64,000 bases of DNA from Myxocyprinus asiaticus (GCF_019703515.2 NC_059349.1:24648744-24712743); one strand, 5' to 3'. Positions 8,638-20,880 are shown, numbered from the stretch's first letter. Translations and numbers: made by a program. Notes: generated by a model from the letters alone, not told the origin.

Positions 8638-10057
8638 TGTAAAGGGCACACCTATCTGTTCGGAGTGGAACTTCAATAAATTGCCCTTTGAAAGTCTCAG
8701 CGTTGTTCTGTCTTTTCTGAGCACTGAAGTAAAGCAATTATTATTAATTTACACTTTACAAATTTATTCTGTTATTAATTTATCTGACTCCAATATAAGT
8801 TGACCTCTAATTTAGATTACAGCTCTAATTAACTTATGATAATTCTTTTAATTTGATCTTTGAAGTTATTGATTACTCTAAATCCTCTTCTATTCATTGT
8901 CCTTTCGATTTTTGGAGTTTTACGCTGGCCGTTATTAAATTATATAAACCTCCCGAAAAAGATAGCCAGTTCCATTCTTAGTCAGCGGTTGTAGGGTTAA
9001 CTAATATCACCTGGTTTGGCTTGTCTCATAACCAGACGATATTGCCGCTTAGTCACGTACATACAACTTGCTAAGATGAGCGGTGAGCAGTGACTGAGAG
9101 TCTTTATATGGCTTTCTCCTACCCAGTTGTCCTGGGTGGTTTCTCCTATATTAAAGCTCCAGTATGGTCTACCCTGGTCTAATAAAATTCAAATCCTACC
9201 TGGTTGTCCTGGGTGGTTTCTAATACATTGCGGTAACAATGGCTATGGCGATCTACCGGTCTCAATGATTCCAGAGAAATTCAGAATAAATCAAATAATG
9301 ACAATTTATTTGTCAGGTAAGATATAAAACATTGTTACAGAAATTTAAAATCAAAGCCAATTTCACACATGATCAGAATAAACAAGCATTACTAAAAATA
9401 AGATAAGAATCAAGAGACATACCTGACAATGGGAAAACTACATGCAACGGCAAGGCATGGGAGATCTGACTTACAGATTCCCTGAGCTTCTTGCCAACTT
9501 CCCTTAAATACCCAGACAGAATAAACATTGTGTACCAAATGGTATTATCCTTTGAACAATGAGAATTTGGGGGTGAATATGTTCTTGACTTCCTGGGATT
9601 TAATCTTATTAACATACAGGAGATCATTTAAATTGTCGGTCAAGGAGGGGGATAAACCTCTAGAATAATGCAGTATTTGGCAAAGACCTTATAACTTTGT
9701 CACCATTAATTTTACCAACATGGGAAAGAGACCATTATACCAGTCGCACAGAGACCTCTTAAATGATATCAAACACATGCAGTTGCATTCTTTGTTTTCA
9801 TGGTTTTCTTTGTTACATTTTCACATATACATCTTGTGTGTGTGTGTGTGTGTGTGGACCTTGTGGGGGAGACAAAGGGGAGAGAGAACAGCTGGAGTTT
9901 GTGGGGATAAGCTGGGTTTTTCACACAGTGATGTCTTTGTTTTCTCAGGTGCAGATCCTACTTGTGAGAGAGTTTGAGTGTTGTATTTCCCGGAAGTCTT
10001 TCGTTGTTCCATGTGGGCATGTGCTGGGTTACAGTTCTCTTGGCACCTAGCCTTTCA
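8638..10057 (-). repeat. 5' LTR of endogenous retrovirus
   Basis: This 1420-bp block begins TG and ends CA on the plus strand. It is bounded by the primer binding site on one side, and the end sequence matches the other LTR (CCTAGCC followed by TTTCA here, TTACA there). In proviral orientation U3 occupies the right part. TATA-like motifs occur at 9102-9109 and 8938-8947, and an AATAAA at 8768-8763 is followed by a ~125-bp downstream end. A (GT)n run lies at 9834-9855. The LTR's outer end is 1.9 kb upstream of the cyp7a1 start codon and points away from it. Confidence 0.88.
8763..8768 (-). promoter_or_regulatory. candidate LTR polyadenylation signal
   Basis: AATAAA on the proviral strand, about 125 bp before the LTR end and downstream of both TATA-like motifs. 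This is a normal position for the R-region signal. Confidence 0.45.
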
Positions 10058-10803
10058 CTGATGTTTAAAAAAACTATTAAAATTCTGTTTTCAGTTGTTT
10101 AATCTTTGAATCCACGTGAAAAGTTACAGAAGCCTTAAAGCTTTATGAATTTCTTTATGCCATAGGTGAACCCTTTCACACTGACTGATTTTATTGGTTT
10201 GCCTATGTGATACTACAGTTTACTTTTTAAATAAACAAGTTGTGGCAGTTTGTGTGATGAAACAAAAAACACTGCAGAAAAAGACACCCTCTCTCAGGAT
10301 ACAGTATTGAACGATTTGTCTGCAACAGATTAAGCGTGTTTTATCTTTAGTTTCAAGGTCAAATGAATGCCTGACCATCGCAGTGTTAATTATTAAAGTT
10401 GAATAACATGGCTTTCATCTGGCCCTTATCAAAGAGTTAACTCATTGTGAGAAATGTCATATTGTCAGATATTGAGACTGCTTTTGATAAGATCAGCAAC
10501 AGAATGGGACTAAAAGCTTATTTTTTATGGGTTCCCAGTAGAATGTATAATTGTTTGTAATCTTACTTTCAAGACTGATGCATTTTAATGTAAATATATT
10601 TTGTGAAAAGATAAAAGCCAAACAGCATTTGTTCTTTTTTCTCTTTTTCTTTCTCATTCATTCATTTGTTCTTTCGTTCGTTCTTTCTTTTTCTTTCTCA
10701 TTTTTTCCATCTTTCTTTCTTTCAAAATAACAAATATCAAACAAAATATTTCTTTACCCCGCATTTGTCTTTCAAATTTACTGTAATTGTAATATTTTTT
10801 ATG

Positions 10804-10881
<78 letters not shown>

Positions 10882-11676
10882 TTATTATTTAATGAAAATG
10901 TTCATTTGAGTTACAGAAGTTTTTAAAAGTGTTTCCAAACTACTTAAACTCACTGATTGATAATGTAAACAAAGTTTTCAGGTCTTGGTCTGAGCACTTA
11001 ACAACAGTGAATAGCACTTTATTCAGAAGTGACCTTTGTCAAATTAGGGTTACAACAGTATAAACCTCCTGTCTGGCAAACAAATAACTGCCAATTCATA
11101 CAGCTTGCCGACCTCACCTGATCACCAAAGGGAGGGATGCACTTAGGAAACCTCTGTTCAAAATATGACTAATCATTCTCTATACTTGTTGATCTGGTAA
11201 AAAAAAAAAAAAAAAAAAGAAAAGAAAAAGAAAAAACTGGTATTTGAATACAAAAACGCCTTTAATGTAACACTGATATAACCTCTGACTTTTTAACATA
11301 AATCAGGTTTTGTGTTGCAATCAAAACATGAACAAAAGTTGAGGTGTCAACATGCATTTTGAAAAGTAGTTTTAAGACTTTGTTGCAAAAGTTTGCAAGA
11401 ACAGAACCAACTAGTACAGGATATAGATGTATGCATACACAGGTACAGACATGAATTTTCGTAATTCTTAAAGTTCAGCGCGAGTTTAACATACATGTTT
11501 ACAGAAAAAGGTTATGTTTTTTCTATATTTAAAGAAATGTCTTAATAAACATTCTTAAATCTTTTCAGTATGTTTAAACATACTAAAAATCACACAAATC
11601 AAAAACCATGAAGCTCTTTCCCAACTCTGCAGTACTATCAAAGTACAGTCTACTGGCCTTCAGGTGGAGGTGTCCA
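10058..11676. other. intergenic, between provirus and cyp7a1 promoter
   Basis: No gene is seen. The stretch is AT-rich and holds low-complexity tracts: a pyrimidine (TTTC/TTCG)n region at 10628-10722, a long (AT)n/(GT)n microsatellite at 10806-10881, and a poly-A tract at 11200-11235. Confidence 0.6.
10806..10881. repeat. (AT)n-(GT)n microsatellite
   Basis: Uninterrupted AT dinucleotides passing into GT dinucleotides. Confidence 0.97.
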
Positions 11677-11690
11677 TGGACTCCGTTCAA

Positions 11691-11695
<5 letters not shown>
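11677..11695 (+). promoter_or_regulatory. bile-acid response element II-like site (HNF4 DR1 / LRH-1) of cyp7a1
   Basis: The sequence TGGACTCCGTTCAAGGACA closely matches the mammalian CYP7A1 BARE-II core. There a DR1 (TGGACT-N-AGTTCA) for HNF4alpha overlaps a TCAAGGYCA half-site for LRH-1. It lies ~185 bp upstream of the TATA box. In mammals this composite element mediates bile-acid/SHP repression and basal hepatic expression. Match is by eye; binding is inferred. A (CA)n repeat starts inside its 3' end. Confidence 0.65.

Positions 11696-11731
<36 letters not shown>
11693..11731. repeat. (CA)n microsatellite in the cyp7a1 promoter
   Basis: About 19 CA units that begin within the LRH-1-like half-site and lie between it and the TATA box. 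Confidence 0.97.
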
Positions 11732-11735
<4 letters not shown>

Positions 11736-11860
11736 TGCACACATTTTTCCTAGAGGCATATAGGAAGGCGTGTTCTTAGAGGCGTGTTGTCAGAAAAAAG
11801 GGTGGGGGTCAGTGATTAGTTTGTTGAGCTACGTCAGGGGTTGTGGCTTTTGGTGAACCA

Positions 11861-11866
11861 TATAAA
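11861..11866 (+). promoter_or_regulatory. TATA box of cyp7a1
   Basis: TATAAA 77 bp before the start codon; with the usual 30-bp spacing transcription would start near 11890, giving a ~50-bp 5' UTR. Confidence 0.7.
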
Positions 11867-11942
11867 AATGTAAAGAGCAAAAAGACCTTATGAGTGCATC
11901 TTCCAGGATTACAACCTCACCAGTTTCTTCACTCCAGCAGTC

Positions 11943-12025
11943 ATGATCTTAAGCATTGCTCTCATTTGGGCCATAGTGGTAGGGCTTTGTTGTTGCCTTT
12001 GGCTTATCACAGGAATACGCAGAAG
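11943..12025 (+). CDS. cyp7a1: cyp7a1 exon 1
   Basis: Start codon and membrane anchor (27 codons plus 2 nt). Donor is AG|GTAAAT. The ATG is the first after the TATA box. Confidence 0.94.
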
Positions 12026-15022
12026 GTAAATAACCAATTATTTGTGTCTAAAAGCTTCACTTAGCTGCTTGTTGTTTCGAACTTTGACTAAGGTCAGACA
12101 ACATCACTGGATGGTGGGAATGACATCTGTTGTGACAATTTATGTTACCCTAAATCACAATTTCTACATCTGCTAAATGACTTAATGTTGTCAAAAAACT
12201 GGTGTAGTAAATGTTGGTTATGTTTTAAGATCTTAGACCAAAGTTGATTTTTTTTTTTTTTTTTTTTGCTTTGTATGGTATTGTTTAAACCAAATCAAGA
12301 TTTAGTTGTTTTGAGCGAATGTATGAGCGAATCTATTTTGTTCCATACCCACAAACAGTATAAGGTGAACAGATCTACATGATAGAACTTGCCAGCTTGA
12401 TTCTTAAATCATGCATTATGAGCTATTATTGTTCAGTATGTCATTGTGGTGTTTCAGACAGCCTGGGGAGCCTCCAGTGGAAAATGGCTTGATCCCTTAC
12501 CTTGGTTGTGCTCTTCAGTTTGGGGCCAACCCTTTGGAGTTTCTTCGCAGCAGACAGAAGAAATATGGCCACATTTTTACATGCAAAATTGCTGGGCAGT
12601 ACGTCCATTTCCTCTGTGATCCATTCTCCTACCATGCTGTCATCCGTCAAGGAAGGCATCTGGACTGGAAGAAATTTCACTTTGATGCCTCTGCAAAGGT
12701 ACAAGGAATAATTTCTTGTTTATTAGAGCAATTAAGAAGCCTACTATATTAACTACTTAAATTGGCATAAAAAAGTACATGTGAAGATGTGCATGTGTTT
12801 TTACAGGCGTTTGGTCATGAAAGCATGGATCCCATCCACGGTTACACCACAGAAAATCTGCATCAAACCTTCCTCAAGACCCTGCAAGGGGAGGCCTTGC
12901 CTTCTCTCATTGAGACCATGATGGAAAACCTGCAAAGCACCATGCTGCAACCAGGCATGCTGAAGGCAAAGCCCTCTGAATGGCAGACTGATGGTATTTT
13001 TGCCTTCTGCTATAAGATCATGTTTGAAGCAGGCTACCTGACCCTCTTTGGAAAGGAACTGGATGGGGACCAGAGTGTTGCACGTCAACAGGCCCAAAAA
13101 GCTCTGGTGCTCAATGCTCTGGAAAACTTTAAAGAGTTTGACAAGATCTTTCCTGCTCTGATCGCTGGGCTCCCCATACATGTCTTCAAGAGTGCCTACA
13201 GTGCCCGTGAGAACCTAGCCAAGACTATGCTCCATGAGAACCTAAGCAAGCGCGCCAATGTGTCTGACCTCATATCCTTGCGCATGCTTTTAAATGACAC
13301 GCTATCTACCTTCAACGAGCTGAGCAAAGCCAGGACCCATGTGGCCATTCTGTGGGCTTCCCAGGCCAACACTTTGCCTGCCACCTTTTGGACCCTTTTC
13401 TATATGATCAGGTACTACTCCTAGTCAGCAAGTGCAAAGCATTCTGTATAGTAGTCACTCCCTAAGGTTATCATCCTGCAATGGGGAAACCACTGATAAA
13501 TGAGTTAATTGTAGTGGTGGAGATAAGAATTACCCAATCCGATAACTCTGTCTTAACTGGTGCTCTTGGCAAGTCCTTTTACTGTACCTGCATATGCACA
13601 ACTGTATCCTTAGAAAGTGATAACTGTAATCCATGAAACTGACCTACAATGTTTGATGTACAGTGTGCAATATTGGGTCTACAATGTAGAATGCTGTAAT
13701 GTTTTTCATATGATGCAACACAGAAAAGTTGCAATAATCTACTTGTTCAGTTGCTGACAAAACCTCTGCTTGTTTCCAGGTGCCCTGTGGCCATGAAGGC
13801 TGCTAGCGAGGAGGTGAGGAGAACATTTGAAAGTTCTTATCAGAAAGTCGATCCCACAAATTCTCGACTTGTACTGACAAGGGAACAATTGGACAATATG
13901 CCCATTCTAGGTGGGTGGCACTTTGAACTTTTTTAAAGATTTATGTATTTGACATCATTAACATGCCAAAACTAAAGCTTTCCTGTGATTTCTTGAACAA
14001 CAGACAGTATCATTAAAGAGGCTATGAGACTGTCTAGTGCATCCCTGAATGTGAGAGTGGCCAAGACTGATTTCCTTCTTCACCTGGACAACAAAGAGTC
14101 TTACCACATCCGCAAAGATGATGTAATAGCTTTGTACCCCCCGATGCTTCACTTTGATCCTGAGATTTATGACAATCCTCTGGTGAGTATTATGTTCCTT
14201 TAAGCTGGTGTTTAATAAGAAATTGACAGGCTTTTTCTTGAGCTACTTCTTAAATATATCAAAATTAGCCTATATAGAGTATGTATATCATATGTATATG
14301 GAGTAGCCTATATAGAGTAGAGCACTCTCTATATGTACTCTAAAACTATCTAAACTGGGTGTTGCTAATTCTTTTATTATTATGCATGATTTTATGACCC
14401 CATATTAATTGACAGAGACTACATATGGAACATTTGTACTTTTAAAAATTAATTGGTCACAACATAGGACCATTTAAAGTGAACTAATGAAGGCCAAAAT
14501 ATGATTAAAAATGGTCAAAAGCTTAAAAGAAAAGGTAATTAGTTACAGGAGTTATACATTCATACAAACCTAACCTACTTATCTAAAATCTTGATGGTGT
14601 ATACAAAAAAAGTCCATGGACACATTGTCAATTACCCATTAGAGATTTATACAGTATATTAAATCAAATATAATCCTCCTCATGAATGTTTATGTTCGTT
14701 GTATAAATCTTGTCGCAAACAGACATACAAGTATGACAGATACCTTGACGAGAAAGAACAGGAGAAGACCAGCTTTTACAGAAACGGACGCAAACTCCGT
14801 TACTATTACATGCCCTTCGGCTCTGGGGTGACCAAGTGTCCGGGCCGCTTCTTTGCTGTGCATGAGATGAAGCAGTTTCTGTCTCTAATTCTATCATATT
14901 TTGAGATGGAACTTTTGCACTCTGATGTGAAAGAACCACCACTTGACCAGTCTCGAGCCGGCCTGGGAATTCTGCAACCTACCTATGATGTTGACTTTCG
15001 ATACAGACTCAAAACTCAATAA
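11943..15022 (+). CDS. cyp7a1: cholesterol 7-alpha-hydroxylase (six exons, intact, 512 aa)
   Basis: Exons are 11943-12025, 12458-12698, 12807-13411, 13780-13910, 14004-14182 and 14723-15022. All introns are GT-AG and the joined frame is 1539 nt with no internal stop. The product is an endoplasmic-reticulum P450 that adds the 7-alpha hydroxyl to cholesterol, the rate-limiting step of the classic bile-acid pathway. An N-terminal hydrophobic anchor spans about residues 3-22. A family-diagnostic RRRQPGEPP-like hinge follows it. The I-helix is ASQANT at 292-297, where the usual AGxxT is modified as in CYP7/CYP8 enzymes. ExxR is E359-R362. The heme loop is [11 protein letters not shown] with the ligand C452. 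Length and exon phases match vertebrate CYP7A1; CYP7B1 and the intronless CYP8B1 fit less well. Next to tox, as expected from tetrapod synteny. Promoter has TATA and a BARE-II-like site. Confidence 0.96.
12458..12698 (+). CDS. cyp7a1: cyp7a1 exon 2
   Basis: Acceptor TTTCAG, donor AAG|GTACAA. Encodes the [20 protein letters not shown] segment typical of CYP7A1 and ends at codon 108, phase 0. Confidence 0.95.
12807..13411 (+). CDS. cyp7a1: cyp7a1 exon 3
   Basis: Largest exon, codons 109-310. Carries helices B' to I, including the [15 protein letters not shown]-helix. Acceptor TTTTTACAG, donor AG|GTACTA. Confidence 0.96.
13780..13910 (+). CDS. cyp7a1: cyp7a1 exon 4
   Basis: Encodes the helix J/J' region starting [12 protein letters not shown]. 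Acceptor TTTCCAG, donor CTAG|GTGGGT. Confidence 0.93.
14004..14182 (+). CDS. cyp7a1: cyp7a1 exon 5
   Basis: Helix K with the ExxR pair (EAMR) and the beta-sheet region up to PEIYDNPL. Acceptor AACAACAG, donor CTG|GTGAGT. Confidence 0.94.
14723..15022 (+). CDS. cyp7a1: cyp7a1 exon 6
   Basis: Heme-binding loop with C452 and the C-terminal [10 protein letters not shown] segment. Ends in TAA at 15020-15022. Acceptor GCAAACAG. Confidence 0.96.
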   Translation, partial: TYKYDRYLDEKEQEKTSFYRNGRKLRYYYMPFGSGVTKCPGRFFAVHEMKQFLSLILSYFEMELLHSDVKEPPLDQSRAGLGILQPTYDVDFRYRLKTQ

Positions 15023-15280
15023 GGATCTCACACTTATTTATTGACTCAACCGTGAACTGTAAATAATGTATATTTTGTGTCATATCCAGCCAGACAAATG
15101 TAAATAGGATTCAACTGTGTTTTCAAGAGATTTGTGAGAGATTTTAGGAAGTTTGGAAGAAACTTCAGGACTTTTCTTTTTACAATTTTCAGTAACATTT
15201 TCTGCATGTGAGCCATGGGTGTTCATAGCATTCTGCTCAATTTCTGATCTGTATAATAAATAGCCAGTATTTTAAATATG
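15023..15280 (+). other. cyp7a1: cyp7a1 3' UTR with AATAAA at 15255-15260
   Basis: AT-rich sequence after the stop. AATAAA at 15255-15260 is the first good polyadenylation signal; a longer UTR using later signals is possible. Confidence 0.6.
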
Positions 15281-15700
15281 CTATTGTACAATGATTAGAA
15301 ATAGCTGTTTTACTTTTTTCCTTCTTTTTTTTAACGTTATATTTTTAATGATGCTTAGTGTACAAATTGCCTTTTTAACCTAAACATCAGAGTGCTTGTC
15401 TTATTTTTTAAATACACCCACTTAAGGGTAACCAAGGTTTTATGTATTTATGTATTTTATGTATTAAGTACTGGTGGTCAACCAGGGTATACCTACAGTT
15501 TCTTAGTACCTTAAAAATGAACTATTTCCATTATACCAGATGGTTTCTATAGATTATATTGTCTCTCCTTAAATTTATATTAAATGAGGTTTATAAAAAC
15601 AGTACTGAAGCATATCATAATGTAATTCAACCAATCACTAAAAATATTTTCAATTGTTTAAACAAGATTGTTTAATCCAAACAGACTTACAAATTAGAAA
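15281..15700. other. intergenic, nothing recognised
   Basis: AT-rich non-coding sequence with poly-T tracts; no gene and no clear repeat structure seen. Confidence 0.5.
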
Positions 15701-16966
15701 TATAGCCGCAAGCGGCAATCATCGGGGGCCAAGCACACATGGACCTTCACAGTAGCCCCATATTTGGTATTTAACAGGATGAAAATGAGAGTGTGAGGGA
15801 CAAGCTAACATAAATATGATGTTTTGGAGATTAATGCAGGAATTGTATTTTTTTGGTTGCTATGATGTAACTGTTTATGTCATTATGTTGTGTAACATGA
15901 AACTTGAATGTGGGATATTTCTACTTGATATCTTTGATGTTTGATCATAATGGCATTTAATTGCATGATGGTCATAATATTATAAGAAAACCAAATTGGA
16001 ATGATCCTGTTAGCCTAGCAGGTGTTAGACTGTTATTAGAGACATGTCAGAGCAACCATATTATAAATGATGCTGCAATACTCGCATTTGCATTACAGGT
16101 ACTTATAGAAAGAATACAATGTAGCATGATTAGAACACGTGTCTTTGCAAATGTTTGTTAAACAAGTGTTATCATCATGTAATGCAGAACGTTTGCTTCA
16201 CAGAGTGATATTTTTGAATAAAAGTCAAGGTATAGTACCAAGGTTGTGCATTTTTCTGGTTTTGGAATGTTTGTGTGATGACAGGCCTCTGCGTCTTGGC
16301 AAAGTGGAGTGCAATATTTTGTAAGAATTTCCAAGTTGGAAGTCTAACATTATGTGGTGTGCCATTGCACTTTTCCTAGTAGGAAGGTGGAATTATTTGT
16401 TTATTTTTATTTATTTTATTATGATATTTATGATATTTTATTCTGCATGAATAAAAATAACAAGTAGCAATAAATTAAAGTTAATTATTACAGGGCGGTT
16501 TATAGTAAGCAGATAAAACACAAACGTTTTTTTGTTTTTTTTTACCAGCACGGGAAAGCACACTGTAAAAAGTCTGTAAACACAGTCAAATATGTCTTAA
16601 GTGAAAACAGGCGAAAAACAAAAAAATTAGGATATGATCAGCTAGGACCTGTTTATTAAGCTTTGCAGTGTGAGCAAGTACTGGTGTCAGGTTACATCTG
16701 CACTAAGCACTTATTTGTCAAACACTAATTAACCTTTTCATATGCAGATCTAAAACAAAAATAAACTTGAGAAGACAAGAAACACCTTTGATGATAAATA
16801 AATGGGAAATCCATTGAGTGTTTAATGTTGCTTTTGTATACCCATTATTTCTCCATAAAACAATTGTCATTCTATTATCCTGCTCTATTTAAACATGGAT
16901 CTTTTAGCATGCACACGATATTTCATTTATTGGTGCAATAAATATTAACTTTATTTGATAAAAACC

Positions 16967-18070
16967 AGGGGTATTCAATTAAAGTTCTAAGAGGTCTGGT
17001 CTCTACATTTCCTTCCCAGCAAAGGTCCGGACAATAACTTACATGGTGTCAGTAGTCAGTATACTGTAGCTATGAAATGACATAAGAAATGCTTAATCAG
17101 TTTTATGAAATAGCTATTATAAATGTACAAGTTGGCAAGGATTATGACATTGTGGCCCCAGAGACAAAACAAAACTAGTGGGGTTTGGGGAATATTCTTG
17201 CAAAAGATTAAAATATTTCAATAAGTTCATCAACCGAGTGCACTTTGATATGAATGTTTAAAGATAAAATCAACTGTTTGTTTTGAAGCTGAATGACAGT
17301 AGTCCAGTATTTGTGTTTGAATATTTTTAGATACCTAAGGGGCATAGCAGGCTTTGTGACTAAAGAAAGATTCAGGGTTCAGGAGTACCCCAAAAGCAAA
17401 TGTGGACAAATGTAAAAGTCTGAATGGACCGTTTTTATATTTTCCTTAAAGTGAAAATGTATCAACAACAAACAATGTAGGCTACATCACAATAGTAAAG
17501 CTTAAAATACTGTTAGCTAAAGTAGGACAATAAATGGAATATAAATATCGAATAATGGGAACATTCTCATGAGAACTCCACTATACTACAAGTAATATAA
17601 AATTTCTGGTTGTTTTTATTGCCATCAATGCAAAAGATTTGATTAATTTTCACAAAAATAATACATTTGTGAAAGACTTTAAACATGCTGATGATAATAA
17701 AGGCAATTTTAGACATAAAAAACTTAATTGTTTAAAGGCGCTCTGGAAGCACGTCTTCCTATCACAAACCTGGTTTAGATGAATGGTTGGATTCATTTCA
17801 GACCACGTCTAGCAACGCGCTCAGGGCGCGAAAGTGTATAAATGAAGCGTGTTCTGTAATAGAGAAAAATATTCGAGGATACAGCGCTGAAAGATCAGTG
17901 CTATCTATGCCCAAGCGCTTGCGCTATACACAGCTCCATTGTTTTGCCGCGCTGATCACTTGAAGTGCAGAAAGGGAGAGATGGGTCAGCCGATGTCATG
18001 ATGTCTCACGGTCCGAATGGAACCCAGCCGAGGTCCGGACCATGACCGCAGTCTGCTAATTGGTGACCGA
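16967..18070. mobile_element. probable non-autonomous DNA transposon
   Basis: The left end (TTCAATTAAAGTTCTAAGAG, then GTCTGG) and right end (GAGGTCCGGACC to GCTAATTGGTGACC) are loosely inverted, and AGGTCCGGAC occurs near both ends. Interior is non-coding. Boundaries are approximate. Confidence 0.4.
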
Positions 18071-18254
18071 TGATATAAACCATAAACCTTTTTTTTTAAA
18101 TTATTGTTATTTGACATCCATTTTATTGTGTGACTGTTGAGCACAGAATCGATGTGCTGTTTTCACACTTTTATTTTGTTATAATACTTTATGTTTGTGC
18201 TTTAAGCTACACAATAATCGTGCAGTAACACACACATAATGAGTGATCAGGGTT

Positions 18255-18980
18255 GTGAGGGTTACTTTTGAAATGTATTCCACTACAGATTACAGAATAC
18301 ATGCTGTAAAATGTCATTTGTAACGTATTTCGATAGATTACTCAAGGTCAGTAATGTATTCTAAATACTTTGGATTACTTCTTCAGCACTGGTAGATTTT
18401 TTCACTTGTTTTGACTATTAAAACTCTGCCAGTACAGTAAGACAAAATACATGTTAAAAATACATTCTCTGAAAAACCTAAATATCTTATGCCGTGTTGT
18501 TTCTAAAACAAGATAAATCAAACTGATCTTGTTTTAAGGATATTTTTACAAGAAAACAATAAAACAATTATTATCAGGAATACGATTTTTCCCCTAATAT
18601 CAAAGGTCTTACTAGACAAAAAGAAATTATGATCCAATGTGAATTTTCTTGATAAAAAAATATGATCATGCCTGGTAACATGTGCATGTAAAATGGCTAG
18701 AAATATAATTTTTGCTTAGCGTAAAGCTGACAATTTACACAAGGTTTATTTCTATTTCTTCTGCTCCAAACGTACTTCAAATTTAATTCTCTGTCTGCTC
18801 GTGTGAATGTAACACATCATAAGAAAGTGTTTCACCACTGTTCAAATGCACTTTGGATCACGTCATTTATATGTATAAATGTTTTCCATCTGAAAGGACT
18901 AAATATTAAATGAAACAAATGACAATAAAATGCAAAGTAATCTCTTCAGTAATCAAAATACTTTTTGAAATCCAAACATA
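18255..18980. mobile_element. probable MITE with imperfect terminal inverted repeats
   Basis: The left end (GTTACTTTTGAAATGTATTC to GATTAC) is roughly inverted at the right end (GTAATCTCTTCAGTAATCAA to CTTTTTGAAA). No coding capacity. Confidence 0.42.
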
Positions 18981-19013
18981 TTACCTTATGTTTATGGTAT
19001 TGGTGCCTTTTAA

Positions 19014-19130
19014 AAGAATAGTTAATACAAAAATTTAAATCCTCTCAGCATTTACTCACCCACTCCATTGGTGCGATCCACAACTGCTGTGTACGCAGTG
19101 ATAAACACATCAGTCCGGTTCACGAACCTT
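19014..19130. repeat. fragment of the AGGAATAGTTCACCC MITE family
   Basis: Degenerate copy of the end sequence seen intact at 25633, 36852 and 43651: AAAGAATAGTTAATACAAAA then CTCAGCATTTACTCACC. Confidence 0.5.
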
Positions 19131-19754
19131 CAGTTCATTTAATGAAATGTTCAGTAATACTCACAAATAGTTGTCATTTTGAGTCATTCTAGCAAATTCT
19201 TCACTGAATCCACAGAGTGTTTAAGCATGATGAAAAATGTCAAGTTATCATTACTTTCCTAAGATGTCCAACTTGAATGAACAGAGATAAGTATGTGCGC
19301 TTGAGGTACGTGAGACTTAGTTAAGAAACACAGAAACATAGTTAAGAGTTTAAAAAAATGTTGTTGCAATTACAAGCGATGATCACCTGTCGCTTGTAAC
19401 TGCTCTCATGTGCCCGAATTAACGCTGTTTTCTCATTTCTTGTGAGAACATCCCGTGTCCCTGCATACAGGGAAGCGGTAATCACGACGATACCGAGATG
19501 AGCCATCGCTCTCGCACTCCGGATTTGATAGCATACATTGCGGCTGATGGACAAAGATTTCGGGCCATAATAAATATAAATAATATGATCAGTGTTTTTC
19601 AGAGGGCAGACTGCATACTCACTGTTCTCTTACAAAGTTATTCATGTTTAATTGTAGGTCAGTTGAATATTTACACGACCTCAGCTGCAAGTTTAAAGTT
19701 AATTATAACAGATGTAAATGTTAAATCGGTGTTAAATCACTAAGCATGATAAAA

Positions 19755-20880
19755 CACTGATTCTTGAGATAAGGGACAAAACTGTTTAAAATCTGAGTTT
19801 TTATTTTTTAATACTAAATTAATTTGAAATCGATATATTTGTAGAGAAAGGTCTCAGCTAACGAACGATGTAAGGGAACAGGTTTTTATAAAAACACTTT
19901 ATTTTTTTCTGAAAATTTATATTTATTCACTTCATAAATTGCATTTTTCTGTAATTTGTGTCAACTCCGTCAGACACACCAAAAAGCGTGCTATTTTAAT
20001 TTGATTCATCCAACAAGTGTAAAGTCTTTAATTATCTAATAATATTGTTCGGTAAAGGAGTTAAGTGATAAAATACAATCAATATTTCTTTTTTCTTTTT
20101 TTCTGTTTTCATACTATTCTGAAAATCCTGACTGAGTTGACAAATTTTAATATTTTTCCATCTTAACCATGTGTTGTACACTGGAGCCATTTTTTCCCCC
20201 CTCAGTTGAAGATGCCTCTATAATCTAAACTAAAATGCCAAAATTGATCCCACAATTAACAGAAATTATAATAATGAGAATGATGGAGTTGACAAGTTGA
20301 AGCTGTGACTGCAGAGGGTTATACATTGTTTGTTTAAAATATGAAAAATATCAAACATACCAGACCACGTGTCCTACTGTTGCATCCGCCATGACCAGGA
20401 AGTGGGAATGGGGTACTCGGAGTTAAAGCTGACCAGGACATTTTCTGATTTATTCAGGATTAAAAAAAGAAAATCTGACGGAGTTGACGCAAAGTGATGA
20501 CACAAATTCAATTTGCAGTTTTTTATGGAAAATATCATTTAAAGTTTTCTTAATGTATTGTTTGATATCTTACAGATCCCTACCTTTCATTTGATATTTA
20601 TATTTATGAAACTGTTGCATTTTTAAACACTTTGTTTAGCAGTTTAACATTGTGACCTCTTGCTGAGGACAAGTTACATGTGCTTCCAAGTATAGAGCAT
20701 GCATTAAAAAACATTCTAATGAAATTATTTAAAAATATAAGTAAAAAATGCCCTGAGTATACACATTTCCTTTAGATTGAACTTTTCCAGTATTTTTATT
20801 GTTATGAATTTCTTGATTTTTAAAATAAATATGACTTTTGTATGTAAGACATGTTTTGTCCCTTATCTCAAGAATCAGTG
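19755..20880. mobile_element. 1126-bp element with perfect 28-bp terminal inverted repeats
   Basis: Bases 19755-19782 (starting CACTGATTCTTGAGATAAGG) are the exact reverse complement of 20853-20880. The inverted repeat stops sharply at both outer ends. The interior is non-coding, AT-rich and repeatedly shows GAGTTGAC or its complement; a 13-bp inner inverted pair (CAACTCCGTCAGA) sits near 19965 and 20474. No clear target-site duplication. I do not recognise the family. Confidence 0.7.

Noticed and set aside
12801..13181. Minus-strand frame opposite cyp7a1 exon 3
   Set aside because: Shadow of a well-supported P450 exon.
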